Below, one piece after another: positions 36,887 to 48,900 of a stretch of 64,000 nucleotides of DNA. Origin of the DNA: Luzula sylvatica (taxonomy: Eukaryota > Streptophyta > Magnoliopsida > Poales > Juncaceae). The position numbers and the translations under genes were made by a program. The number at the start of each line of letters is the position of its first letter. Position 1 is the first letter of the stretch. The notes beneath the pieces were generated by a model. The model did not search any database. It was not told the DNA's origin and worked only from the letters and a program-made list of their open reading frames with translations. The stretch covers positions 13,266,215-13,330,214 of the forward strand of contig OX326961.1 in the NCBI GenBank assembly GCA_946800325.1, in the 5' to 3' direction.

Positions 36887-38986
36887 TATTAATTGATGCA
36901 TCGAAACAATTCTCTGCGGACGATTTTGCCAAACAGTCCCTGACAAATTGTGAAACTATTGAGGATATACAACTAACTGGAAAAGAATTGGAGATGTCTG
37001 TAGACTGATTTCATGCCAGAGCATATTTTGAGTCTGCACCCTTTTTTGTTGAAAAATAGATGGAAAAGGCTTCGACTTGGGAAATTCGATTTAACAAAAT
37101 ATTTTGGAGAGCTTTAGAAGAATACGAAGAAGAGATTCGCCAGTTATTTGCGCCCCCAAAAAGGATTCAAAGAAGATATCACAACACAAGTTTCATTTAT
37201 GATACCAATAGTAAAATGTGTATTCGTGTGTATCTTTTAATTTTTGTTTTCGTTTTGAATCATAGTATCAGTGTAGGTGTATATATAAATAAAGAAGCTA
37301 TTTATCATGTCCCCAATTTCACAACAACATATCATAGTACAGTCTGAGAGGGGTGGTTTAGGAAATTATATATACATTCAAATTCAAATACTCTCCACTC
37401 CAATCAAATTGTATTTGTATTAACCTCTTGAGCTTTGAGCTTTGAGCTTTGAGCTTAATGGCTGCATTGCCCGAAGATATTCTTAAAAGATTTGGATTTT
37501 GCGACTTCGATCTACGGAATTTTCAGAATGGGTGGTTTAGGAAATTCTCGTTTTTACAGGTATAAATCTGATTCATGTTCCATAATTTCGTACTTGTGTT
37601 ATTTTTACATTGAAAATATTATCACAATCAGAATGAACCCGAACCGAATTCGTTCCAAAGTAACCCAAATTAGAGAATAATAGAACTGTAAAATATTGTA
37701 ATATTATTTCCACAATTTACAAAAAAAGACTTTGACAAGCAAACATAATTTGCGATACTTACTGATCGACCAAAATGTACTCTATAAAAATAGTTCTACG
37801 AAATGGAGGCCTAGCATTTTTTGAGGCCTGTGACGCCTGCCAAACCGGCCAATGGCCAAGGCCGGCTCTGTAAAAATCCTAGATCTTTATATCAAGCCAA
37901 TAATTAATGATGATTAGTTTATGGTAATCGACACTTCTCTTGTTAATTTTCTTATTTTTTTTCCAAAATGCAGAGATGGAGTGAGTGAAGGACGTTCATT
38001 AGAATCGTCGTTTCACAACGAACACATAAGGTCAAATCGAGCAAATATGAATAAGCAAAACGCAAGCAAGCGAAAAATGGGGAAAATGGAAAAGGAAAAG
38101 GAAAAAACAAGGGATAAAATGTGCTTAGTTCTGCGAGGAAGATTAAAAAAAGAAGCAATTAGTTCATTAGTATCCTTAGCGTTAATTTCTACTAAAAAGA
38201 CTAAGAAACCATGAAGAATTTTGAGTTAATTTTAACCTATTTTGTTGTAAAAATGGTTTTAGTTTAGCTGTAATTTTGCTTGTAAATATCGGTGTACATT
38301 ATTATATAAACATATAATATTTTGCAGTTCTCAGCTTGTTATTTTATACTGAAAGATTATCAAAAGAAAGAATAATTTATAAAAATATTGTTTTTATTGA
38401 TTTAATTGTAGTTTTGGTAGAGAATATTGTGATTTCTCTCTATCACAGTTCAATAGGATTGCATTTATTGATATTTTACTCTCTTTTTTATAAAATGGTT
38501 GCTGGATTTTACTTGCCAGATAGTTTGAAACCAAGGGTTTCATTATTTTTAGTTGAAACTCTCTGCATTTTAAATGTTATATTATTTCCTGATATCCTGT
38601 TTTAGGTCAAAATCATCTTTTTAACTGCATTTTAGATATAGAAATTCACCTTACAACTTAGATATGGGAAAAATTAAAAATTCTCTAATATGCTATTATT
38701 ATATTGTCCAATATTCTATTTTTCATCAGAATAATTTAGAGATATTTATGCAGGGGAACCATGTAAAATCGAACCAATTGAATCTCCAAAACGCAATTGT
38801 CAGAGTCCAGAACCAAGCGAAATCAAAACTTCTTCTCACGTACTGAGATTCAATTCAATTCCTGATAAACCAAATTACTATGCTTCTGAAAGCGAATATT
38901 TTATTTCAGACCCCGAACCTGAAACAAATAATTCGGAAAAATTCGGAAGCAAAAAATACTCAGCTTGTCGAAACCGACCCGAATAA
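36887..38986 (+). pseudogene. Coding-like fragments of an unrecognised gene, probably decayed
   Basis: Four stretches show coding character on the plus strand. (a) From 36887, after TTTTCAG, a frame begins VLIDASKQFSADDFAK and runs to about 37215. It has two in-frame stops near 37006 and 37057, which a 66-bp GT-AG intron could remove; it contains WEIRFNKIFWRALEEYEEE. (b) 37458-37557 starts MAALPEDILKRFGFCDFD and ends at an FLQ|GT donor. (c) 37974-38214, after ATGCAG, is Lys/Glu-rich and ends at a stop. (d) 38754-38986, after TTATGCAG, contains EPCKIEPIESPKRN and HVLRFNSIPDKPNYY and ends at a stop. Phases between b, c and d do not join cleanly. I recognise no domain. It may be a degraded gene or a real one with exons I have misplaced. 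Confidence 0.35.
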
Positions 38987-39116
38987 AATTATTCTTCAGG
39001 AATAGACATTGGTCATGGGTCGGTTCGGATAATTATGTTTTTTCTTCATCATATTGCATGAACTTATTTATTTATAATCATGTATATAATTCACATTATT
39101 CTACGTTATGAGAACA

Positions 39117-39119
39117 TAC

Positions 39120-39130
<11 letters not shown>
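39117..39130. repeat. Target-site duplication, left copy
   Basis: TACGGTTTATATAT here is repeated exactly at 40000-40013. The two copies bracket the retroposed element at 39131-39999. Confidence 0.75.
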
Positions 39131-39180
<50 letters not shown>

Positions 39181-39999
39181 TTTTTTTTTCTTTTTTTTTC
39201 TTTTTTTTTTTTAAAACTAAAGAGGCGAAGCCTCTTTTAATATATTAAAGCATAGTTTAATACATTGGAGTGCGATTTTACATGATTAATGTAAAAAAAT
39301 AATTTAGCGCAAAAGTAAGATACAAGCCGAGAAATGATGCTTACGGCCATCCTTAGACGATCGGTTCGTCTCCATAATCGACCTCGTCGGAGCTGTCACC
39401 CTCTTCCTTGTCGCGGCACCGTCGCCCTCACTGTCGCAGCCAGTCGCGCCCACGCTGTCGTCCTCGCTGTCGCCCTCGGATTGTCGCCGGGGCTGTCGCC
39501 CGTCGCTCTCGGATCTCCGCCAAGGACTGTCGCCGTCGGGTTGTCGCCGGGGCTGTCGTCCTCGGATCTCCGCCAGGGGCTGTCGCCCTCGCGTGTTGTT
39601 GTCGCCTTCGCCGTCGTCGCGGTGGCCTCGGGCCGTCGTCGCCTTGCTAGGGTTCCAAGCTCCCGTCGCGGTGGCCCCTTTCCTCCCTTTCCTCCCGTCG
39701 CCAGTGGCTGTGGCCCTTTCCTCCCTTTCCAGTCGTCGCAAGTCCCTCTCCTCCCTTTCCTCCCTTTCCTTCCGTCGCGCCGTACGCCTCGGCGGCTAGG
39801 GTTTGCCTCCGTCGCCGCTCGCCTCGGTTTTACCCCGTCGCCGCGGTCCGTCATCGTCGCGCCGTTCGCCTCGCAAAGGATCTCCAGGAGCTGGCGTGAG
39901 AGAGGAGGGGGTGGAGGCGGCGGCTAGGGTTTGCCTCCACCCCATAGTCGCCCCGAGTTTTCGCTCTTCGAGGAGCTCCAAAAGTAGATGATTTTTTTG
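39131..39999 (-). mobile_element. Non-LTR retroposed element, GC-rich 5' part, A-rich 3' tail
   Basis: Read on the minus strand the element starts near 39999 and passes through about 620 bp of GC-rich DNA (39350-39970). It then enters an AT-rich 3' part with the palindrome AGAGGCTTCGCCTCTTTA (about 39219-39236). It ends in A-rich runs (39181-39211) merging into a TA microsatellite (39131-39179). An exact 14-bp duplication flanks it. This is the signature of target-primed reverse transcription. It may be a LINE with an internal deletion, a SINE-like composite, or a retrocopy. The GC-rich part carries repeated (C)GTCGCC(C/G)TCG motifs. It is open in several frames on both strands, so no protein is called. 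Confidence 0.7.
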
Positions 40000-40013
40000 T
40001 ACGGTTTATATAT
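40000..40013. repeat. Target-site duplication, right copy
   Basis: Exact copy of the 14-bp word at 39117-39130, at the 5' border of the minus-strand retroposon. Confidence 0.75.
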
Positions 40014-41615
40014 TAGGAACTATGTATAACAATACCTGATATATAATATAATTTTACGAAAAAAACATAACAATAAATATTATATCATTGTTGTTTATCA
40101 TAATTAATGCAGAACCAACTATAGAAATTGTGAATCATACAACCTATGTACTCACCATACACCATAACTTTATATAGTTCTTATGAACTTTTATATTGAT
40201 ACAAAAGACAATGAAAATGATACATAATATCACATTTAGTAAGAAAAACCTACATAATATTATATAGAATTCGTACAATTATAATTAAAAAATAATAATA
40301 ATAATTATTATTATTAAAACTAATTCAAGTAAGTATAAATTTTTTGCATTGTAGTTTCTTTCCTGATATTTTCACAAATTCAACTTAGAGAAAACGTTAT
40401 GTTGAAATTATGTTAATATGGATTTCAAAATAAACGAAAATTCAAGCGAATATATTTGAAGAATTTTAAAAATTAATGTTCTAAAAATATTATTTACATA
40501 TGATTCATGTTTTATAAAAAAAAATTGTTAATTTATTAGTAGATCATATATAAACGATTCATTTTTTTATTTTTATTTATATATGATCATGTAACTTAAT
40601 GTGAAAAAATAAATAACCGACATGATCTAACGTGAATTCAGCGGATGATGATAGTCAACGTCACTAATATAAAATGACGTGGTTTCTAAAAATACTCAAA
40701 TGTCATTGTAAAATAATGAAAACATAAATGTTTATAAAAACTATGATAATATAAAAACATAATCTAAATTTATCAAATATTTATTATAATGTAATTGTCG
40801 AAATTATTATAATGATATGACCTTCGAAGAAGTCACTAGTTGCATCTGAAAGTCTTACTCCTTGCCTATTCTAAATTTACTTTCACTTACATTGTATTCC
40901 TTAATTTTATTTGGAGTTCTCCAACACTTGAGTTTCTACAAAAACTCTGTAACACTTGATTTTCTCTGGCAATTCATAACAAATAGCAAATATAAAATAT
41001 TATTTTTCCTTCTGACGAATAAAAGAAAGTTAATTTCTTCAAAGTAATAGTATTTTTATATACTTACATATATGCATTGGCTGAAACATGTCAAACATGT
41101 GAAGTACTAAATCGCGCATGTCAAAGACGTGAACTGCTCGTGTCCAAGATATATGCTACGGCATCTTTATATTATAAAAAATAATAATATCAGTCTTAAA
41201 TATTCGAAAAACTCGATACTGCCATTATTATTATTATTATTATTACTAATGATAATAATAATGATAATATCAAACTCTCATAAAACAAACCATCAAAATT
41301 CAAAATTACAAACTACAAAACTCCAAAAAAGCAAAAGAAAATGAATATAAAATGGATTACGACTCTAAAACAATCAATCATATTAGTATTATTAATTAGT
41401 TTATTTTTTGTATCTTTCTCAAATTATGGATGGTGATAACATGCCAATTAGTTAGTTTATATTTAGGTATATGCGTAATTATGGGTAGGGGGTGGGGGCC
41501 CACGGGCTAATAAATTTCAAAAAAAAATAAATGTTTTATGGTGGTATAAAGGAGAGAAAAAAATAAAAATTGAAATTAAAAACAAAATACGTACATTTTG
41601 AATATTTAACATATG
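40014..41615. other. Intergenic region
   Basis: AT-rich spacer with TTA/ATT trinucleotide runs near 40290-40315 and 41226-41265. A short direct repeat of (A)CATGTCAAA(C/G)A(T/C)GTGAA occurs at 41088-41132. No gene is supported. Confidence 0.5.
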
Positions 41616-41688
41616 GTTGCTGTGGTGTAGTGGTTATCACGTCTGCTTTACACGCAGAAGGTCCTCAGTTCGATCCTGGGCAGCAGCA
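41616..41688 (+). tRNA. trnV-UAC: tRNA-Val (anticodon TAC), second copy
   Basis: Identical to the tRNA at 30953 at 72 of 73 positions. The only change is A71 to G, which turns the T2-A71 acceptor pair into a tolerated U-G wobble. Anticodon TAC, box A, box B and discriminator A are unchanged. A TTTTT terminator follows within 6 bp (41690-41694). The flanks share no similarity with the first copy, so only the tRNA itself is conserved. Confidence 0.95.
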
Positions 41689-42655
41689 ATTTTTGTCTCC
41701 GATTCCCTTTGCTGCTATTAGAATTTTTGTAGGTAATTAATTTTTCATAAATGATGCTATGGGGATTTTTAATTTTGCAGGTACTTATCGTAAAAGAATT
41801 GATGAAAAGATGATAAGACACGATTCAAATAATTTTGCGGGTAATTTATCATAAAAAATATTTTGACAACACAAGAACAGTACATACCGAAACTCTACAG
41901 CAGAAACTTGACTCGGGGAACGCGAACGCACTAGTTAATAAAACACAAGAACGGTAAACGTCTCTAGTGTTTCCCCGCTCGTTTATGCTCAGCTTGTAAG
42001 CGGAATAAAAATTAGAATTTTTCATTTACTTACTTTAAATATTTTGTTGAGATCTATATTTACTTAAGTACAAAGGATATACAATGCCATTTTTATTTTT
42101 AAATATTATCTAAAATTAGTAATTAATGTAATATACTAACAAATATGTTAATTTAACTAATTACTATGTATACAAAAAAACTTGTATAAATTTATAGGTA
42201 ATTACATATTCGTTTGTATTACTAAATTCATTTAAAAGTAATTACTAAATTCATTAGTATTATTATATATTAACATGTGCTACTCAACTATAAATAAAAC
42301 ATGGTATTCAAATATTAATATTATTATTTTAATAGTGACCCCGAATTGTATGACTAGCATGGCTGATTATTTTGGCCTCTTGCCAACAAAATTCAATAAT
42401 TGGCAAGTTATACCAGAACAATTCAAAATTAAAAAACAATAAGCAACAAGATAGAACTATCAATAAGTAGACTCATCGTCGTAATATCGCCTTCCGACTT
42501 GGAAGGGTCTCGCCTCTTTATTCTAAATAATCAAAATTCCCTTCTCACCTCACCACACCACACCACATCAAATCAAAACAAATCATTCAGCAAAATCAAA
42601 CTTCTAAACAAATCAAAACCCTAAACAAACCCCAATTCCCCTCAACAACTTTCGA
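41689..42655. other. Intergenic region and 3' UTR of PGDH
   Basis: AT-rich spacer. A direct repeat with AATTTTGC(A/G)GGTA(C/A)TTATC(G/A)TAAAA occurs at about 41772 and 41830. The last 150 bp before 42656 (CA-rich on the plus strand) is probably PGDH 3' UTR on the minus strand. Confidence 0.5.
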
Positions 42656-45116
42656 TCAAAGCTTGAGGAACACAAACTCCTCGATAGCAGCAATATCCCC
42701 AATCTTACTCAACGTCTCCTTGCTCGGCTCCTCGTCAACTCCGATCGTCATCACCGCATGAGTCCGCGGCGCGAATCGCCCGACGCTCATGAAACTCACG
42801 TTCACGTTGTTCTCCGCTAAGATCGTCCCTATCGCCCCGATCATTCCCGGCTGGTCTATTTGTCTGCACAATATTATGCTCCCTTCCAAACTCACGTCCA
42901 CTTGGAACGACCCCACCTAATCACATAATCATACCATATTAAAACTTATGCAATTAAATTAATCATATAATCATAATATATTAATTACCTTGGTTAAATG
43001 AGGAATGCCGTCTTTGACACGGCCCTCGACGGTAATGAACCCATTGTCGGAGACAGCACTGGCGAATTTGGAATCGACGTTTGCAATTTGGACCTGAATG
43101 GACTCGATAGGGCTCTCGGGAGTGCCGTCCAACTGGACTCTCTCTTCGCTAATGCGGACCCCGCGTTGTTTCGCGGTGAAGTCTGCATTGACCAAGTTGA
43201 CAAACACGCTCGAAATCGGCTCGATCAATCCCTTTATTATCATGGCACGGAGGACCCTTGTGTCCAAGTCGTCTGGGGCCCGCCCTGACGCGTACATTAC
43301 TTTTACCGATTTTACCCCTCCCCCTCCTGCAACGAGTTGAACTGCAAGTCTACCTAGCTTCTCTGCCAAGACGAAATAAGGTGCTAGCTCTGTCAATACC
43401 TGAAAAAACATAAATAAATAAAATAAGAAAATTATGCAATGGAGATCTCCAGTCAGAATACAAAAGAGACGAACCTCGGCAGGAACCATGGGAGCGTTGA
43501 CTGCAGTTGCGGCGAGTTCTCCCTTCAAGGCTCCAACTACTGCTTCCGCAATTTCAATTGCAACTCCTTCCTATTGACCAAAAAAATCATTTAAAATATT
43601 AAAAAAATATTATTTGTTAAATTATTTATTTGAAATTTATTTACCTGAGCTTCAACAGTGCTGGCACCGAGATGAGGTGTCACGGTAACATTTTCGTGCA
43701 AAACTAATTTACTGTCCGCAGCTGGTGGCTCCACGGTGAATACATCTAGTGCAGCCTGCAAATTAAATAATTTTAGTAAAATTCAAACTGGAGATCTCCA
43801 GTTCAAACAATTTTTTTTACCTGAGCTACGATCCCGCTATCGAGGGCTCTAACCAAGGCCTCCTCGTCAATGACGCCACCTCTCGCGACATTAACGATCC
43901 TCACACCCTTCTTCATCTTTGCGAAAGTCTCATCGTTCAACATCTTATTCGTAGTTGCCGTCAACGGCATGTGTAACGAAATAAAATCGGCTTGACGAAT
44001 CGCATCCTCGAAGGAGACTAGATCCACACCAATTGCGCGTGCACGATCCGCGGATGCGTATGGATCGTGCGCGATCACGTGCATGCCGAGCCCCTTGGCG
44101 CGACGTGCCACCTCAGATCCGACTTTGCCGAACCCGAGGATTGAGAGTGTCTTGCCTACGAGGGAAACTCCCACGTACTTGTTTCTCTGCCATTTGCCTG
44201 CCAAAAGGAATTCGTTAGAGAGAGAGGAAGAGAGAGAAAGAGAGAGAGAGAGGATCTTAGACTTACCGGCTTTCAGGGCAGCATCGGCCTGAGAGACATT
44301 TCTGGCCATGGCGGCTAATAAAGCAATGCCGTGCTCAGCAGCGGCGATAGTGTTGGCAGTAGGGGCATTGACCACGAGACATCCGTGTTCGGTGGCTGCG
44401 GAGAGATCAACATTGTCTATGCCGACTCCTGCGCGGCCAACCACACGTAGTCTTCCTGACGATGCCTCGAACACCGTTCTGTTCACCTGCAAAAGGAGAA
44501 GAAAGTATGTTGATTTTCGATTTGATTATTCCAATCCAATGATTATTCCCATCCAAAATTGCAAAAGATGATTCATAGTACAAGGTTCTGAAATCTCCAT
44601 TCATTGTATATCAGTAAAACAGTAAAAGAATCGTTCTTTAATACTATGAAATGGAACAATTTCTTTTACCAACCACGGATGTGATATCTTTCTTTTTATA
44701 TCAACAAGTAGTCCGATTTTCAATGTCCAATCAAATTAGGTATCACCAACGTAAGTAGTTGGTAAGGTAAAATCATAGATCCAACAGAGAACGAATAAAA
44801 AAAGAGATTGTACCTTTGTACCACTACGCACAATCAGAGCATCACAAAGGGCGATTTTAGCACAGAGTTCCTCTTGGGACAGGTTATAAGAGCAATCGAC
44901 GTTAGCAAACTCCTTCAATAGCTCGAGTCCAGCAGCACCGAGCTTCTCAGCCACCAAAACAGTAGGTTTAGCTTGAGCTCTGGCCGAAATCGAGATCCGA
45001 GCAGCAGAGGCACCAATGGGACGACGGAGCGATATGGATGGTAGGTTGGTACGAGATGTACGGAGAGATGGAAGAGTAGGACGGAGGAGATGTGATTGGG
45101 CTGTGCCGGCCGCCAT
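42656..45116 (-). CDS. PGDH: D-3-phosphoglycerate dehydrogenase, plastid
   Basis: Seven minus-strand exons (45116-44814, 44486-44267, 44197-43821, 43755-43645, 43570-43475, 43399-42989, 42916-42656) join in frame to 592 residues, within the 588-624 range of Arabidopsis PGDH1-3. The enzyme oxidises 3-phosphoglycerate to 3-phosphohydroxypyruvate with NAD+. This is the first step of the phosphorylated serine pathway in plastids. The N-terminal ~48 residues are Ser/Arg-rich with few acids, a typical transit peptide. The Rossmann motif GFGKVG is at 196-201. The catalytic set is intact: Arg280 (NVARGG), Glu309 (TVEPP), His328 (TPHLGAS). An allosteric-substrate-binding region (about 345-505) is followed by a C-terminal ACT domain (507-592, [20 protein letters not shown]), the usual site of serine control. 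Intron 2 contains a GA/CT run. Confidence 0.96.
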
Positions 45117-45183
45117 GAGAGTGATTGAGGTTGTAGAGAGAGAAATTGGACTTGGTTAGAAGAGAGTGTGTACTGAGACAGTG

Positions 45184-45191
45184 CTTATATA
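45184..45191 (-). promoter_or_regulatory. TATA box of PGDH gene
   Basis: On the minus strand CTCTATATAAGCAC contains a canonical TATATAAG about 70 bp upstream of the PGDH start codon, leaving a leader of about 40 bp. Confidence 0.65.
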
Positions 45192-45326
45192 GAGGATCTA
45201 AAATTGATCCTTGCAGGGTCTAGTTGATTTCCATTACAATAATTTTACATTGCCTCCTCTGTGTTTACTTTTGTGTAGAGGGCTGAGAGAATAAAGCCAA
45301 AATTTGGAACCATAAATACTTGTTGA

Positions 45327-45926
45327 TAGGGATGTCAATGGTGTGGATATTGCCCGAACCGACTCGAACCGTATCCGAAAAAATATCCGGATTCGAAAAA
45401 AATATCCGAATCCGAGTGGATCCGGATATGGATCTGGTTGCTAATTTTAAGATCCGGAACCGGATTCGATATTCGGTTTTGGTGCGGGAACCGGATCCGT
45501 GTTCCGGATCCGGGTATTTTTAGGATCCGGATAGTCGAAACTAGATTCGAGTATCCGAAATCGGATCCGGATACTCATATTATATATTATTTTTATATAT
45601 TATATTTGATATTAGTTGAAAAAACATATATAAATTAATGATTTGTAAATTATTTAACTCACAATCATAAAATTATGTTTAAATATAATCATATTTATCG
45701 TTCATGTCACAAATTATATATATTTATAGTTAAAAAGTAAGTTACGTTATGATAACATAATATCCGTTTTAATATCCGAAACAGAACCATATCCGTATCC
45801 GTATCCGACAATATCCGAACCGTATCCGTATCCGTTTATTATCCGAACCGTATCCGGATCCGACAATATGGATCTGGATCTGGTATGACCACTATCCGAA
45901 CCGGATCCGAACCATTGACACCCCTA
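45327..45926. mobile_element. Non-autonomous hAT element, 600 bp
   Basis: The terminal inverted repeats are TAGGGATGTCAATGG (left) and CCATTGACACCCCTA (right), 14 of 15 matching. The 8-bp word CTTGTTGA flanks them exactly at 45319-45326 and 45927-45934. This TIR type and duplication length are diagnostic of hAT elements. Both subterminal zones are dense in ATCCGAA/CCGTATCCG repeats, likely transposase binding sites. The AT-rich centre codes for nothing. The insertion is about 200 bp upstream of the PGDH start codon. Confidence 0.9.
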
Positions 45927-45934
45927 CTTGTTGA

Positions 45935-48900
45935 GCATGAAAATCTCTTAAATTATATAAAAATATTTTTTTTAATTATAATTTAATAATTTTTTGGCCA
46001 AATTTTCAACAATTGAATAAAGTACTATAAAAAAAAATTGTAATTGAAGTAATCGAAATTCGTAAACTTATTCAATTAGTTTCGTTACACGCAATAAAAA
46101 AATTAAATAAATTCATTATTCTTTAATATTTACATGGAATATTTATCAAATGTTATAATATACATTGAACTAATATAGATAAAGAAAAATATTATATGTT
46201 CTTATCCAAACTAATTTTATAGAAAACAAATTGGTTAGATTAATGTGCATGAACAATATTTCAATCCAACCACGAGAATATTATATGTTCTTATCCAAAC
46301 TAATTGAACTAATTGATATAGTATATTTTTAAATATTTGTTTTATAATTATAGTATCTCTCGTAATGAAATTTATATAAAAAAATAACATAATCAAATAG
46401 AGCATTGGTCTGTGAATATATTCATCTTAAACTTGTCAAGTCCGGACTAGAGACAATCCCAACAAGTCCCAAAGTTTGGGAGATATTATATAAATTGCAA
46501 TGGATCATGTATATATATTAAATAATTATATTTTCAGTATATATATATACTTATACAACATTTCAAGCCTCAAAATTAAGAAAAAAAAGTAAAGCATGCA
46601 AGCTCCATTTTCATGTCTTTATAAAAGAGTTTATCCTTCTTTTACTATTAAGATTTTTAAACCACACAAAGCAAAACTGCTTCCTTCCTCTATTCCTTCT
46701 TTTATTAGTCGTTATTTGGATCATAACTAAAAAACGACCAAAAAAAATAATATTGCTTGGATTTCCATATTTGGACTAGAGAAAAAAATAAAAATGTAGA
46801 AGAAGACTAAAAGATAGAAATAAGATAAAATTTCTTCCTTAATTTAAGGTAATTTATGTTTAACAATCTATAGTTGTATTGTTTGAGCACTAAAAAATTA
46901 ATGAAAATAAATTTTTTCCGCATTCTTGAGTTATTATTTTCTTCAATGTATACAAGGTGTCCGATGAAATTTTCACGAAAGAATAAAAACTAAGAAAACA
47001 ATAAGAGATTATTTTTCTTTCTCCAATATCAAATAAAAAAGATATTTATGCAATCATCTACTCGCCGAGATATTAATTTTATTATCATATAACTCGTTTG
47101 ATTTTATCGCATAACAAATTAAGATAACGTATGAAAAACGCAAGCAAAATTCTTGGACTCAAAATAGAAAAGCAAAACAAAAAACTCACAATTATTGTCA
47201 GAAGAAATTTCGAAATCGATTGACATCCTTAATTTTATTTGACCGTATTTAAAGAATGAGGGTTTTCAAGCATTATAGGTGGTCTATCGAATTTTATCGA
47301 TTATATCAGTTAAAGTGACTTGTGTCGAAGGGAACAAATTAATGTATAATGACTCAATGAGTTGATTGAAGAAATTTTTTCGAAAAATACAAGGAAAATT
47401 GCATTTTGTTGTTTTGCTGTTGTTCGTCGTCGTCTTGTCGAGAATATAAAAGTGTTTATTTTGTCACGTTAGTTAAGATTTTGTAATTTTATTTTGTGAA
47501 GAGTATAACTAAGTTAAGTTCTTTTTGTATATTTTCTATCGATTATCAGGACATCATTTTTATATAATTTTTATTTTTTTTCAATAACTTAGGTTAGGAC
47601 AATAAAATTATCGTGACCAGTCCGCGATCCATTATATCTTATAATTCATAATATAGTCTATGATATCTTTTACGGTATTGGTATTGTTTCTGTTAACTTC
47701 TTGATTTATAGTAATTTAAATATACATTCAATATTTCTATTGAAAAGTTTCTTATTGTGTAATGACCCATTGCACAAAAGAAAGCACAATTAGGAAAACG
47801 GAAGATCCAGATTAAGTAGATTGGCTGTGAAATGTGTCTCTGTTCACTGTATCTTTCATGCCCTCTGTAATAAAAAGTTAAAAACCATAAACCCCATTCC
47901 ATCAATGGACGCCTCCATTTTTGTGGGGGTTGGTAAAAAACAGGAAAACAGTCCCTTTTCTATCAATGCAAGCAGCCCTTTGCTTTTATGTAAAGACACT
48001 TTTATTTTTGGAAAATTATGAGAATAATGTAAAAGACACTTTCTTCACTCTAGAAAAAAATGCACATTAATTATTTGGTAGAGAAATTGGAAAGAAAAAA
48101 ATCCTGCATTGTTGAATTACAAAAAAAATAAAAGAAAAAACTCTATTCTTAGGAAAATTGCAAAAATATAAGTTTACAATTTTTTGAAGAATAAAGGGGA
48201 TCTTTGTTTGCAATATAGGTGTTTGAAATTGTGACCTTTGATTGTAGAATTGTTGCAATTAAATACAAAAATCGAAGAATTTAAAAATGAGTTGATATTT
48301 ATGGGGAGACTTGTTTGTGGGGATTGAGAATCTTTCCTTTTAACTTGGAATAACAAAAAAAATGATTATTTCTCCACCGAAGAAAACTTCAAATTTGTTT
48401 GCCAGTGTGTAGTTTGTACCGAAAAATTGCCACTGGGATTATAATAATCATTAAGCATAAAAAAAACATTTACAAATATTTCTATGGCAAATCCGTGTAA
48501 TACTCCGTATGATAAAACCCCTAATTCCCACATATAGTAGTTCCACAAAATCAATATTATGGTGATTCAATGTAAATGAATTAAAAATAATAAATGATTA
48601 ATATTGTTAATACAAGTTAACAAAATTTCTATAGCTCTACAACTAACAATTATTAAAGATTGGATTGTTTTTTTTGTTTATTGAATTCTTAGAAGCAAAG
48701 AAAATTATTATATTCAAATAATCTAGTTTTTTAACAAAATCACTTATTACATACGAAATTACAAATTGAAATCGATATCTATGTAACAACAACTAGCTGT
48801 ATTTTATTTTATTTCATTTTTCTCATCTTCCAACCCATGTATTTAATTTAAAGTTAAACTAACTACTAGGATCAACTCGATTGGAGATGCTCGTGTGTAC

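Noticed and set aside
39303..39991. Long Arg/Ser/Pro-rich open frames on both strands (up to 197 codons)
   Set aside because: All sit in the GC-rich retroposon, where high GC removes stops in several frames at once. None has a domain or preferred frame.
42994..44571. Open frames antisense or out of frame to PGDH
   Set aside because: They overlap PGDH exons that splice perfectly to a full-length enzyme.
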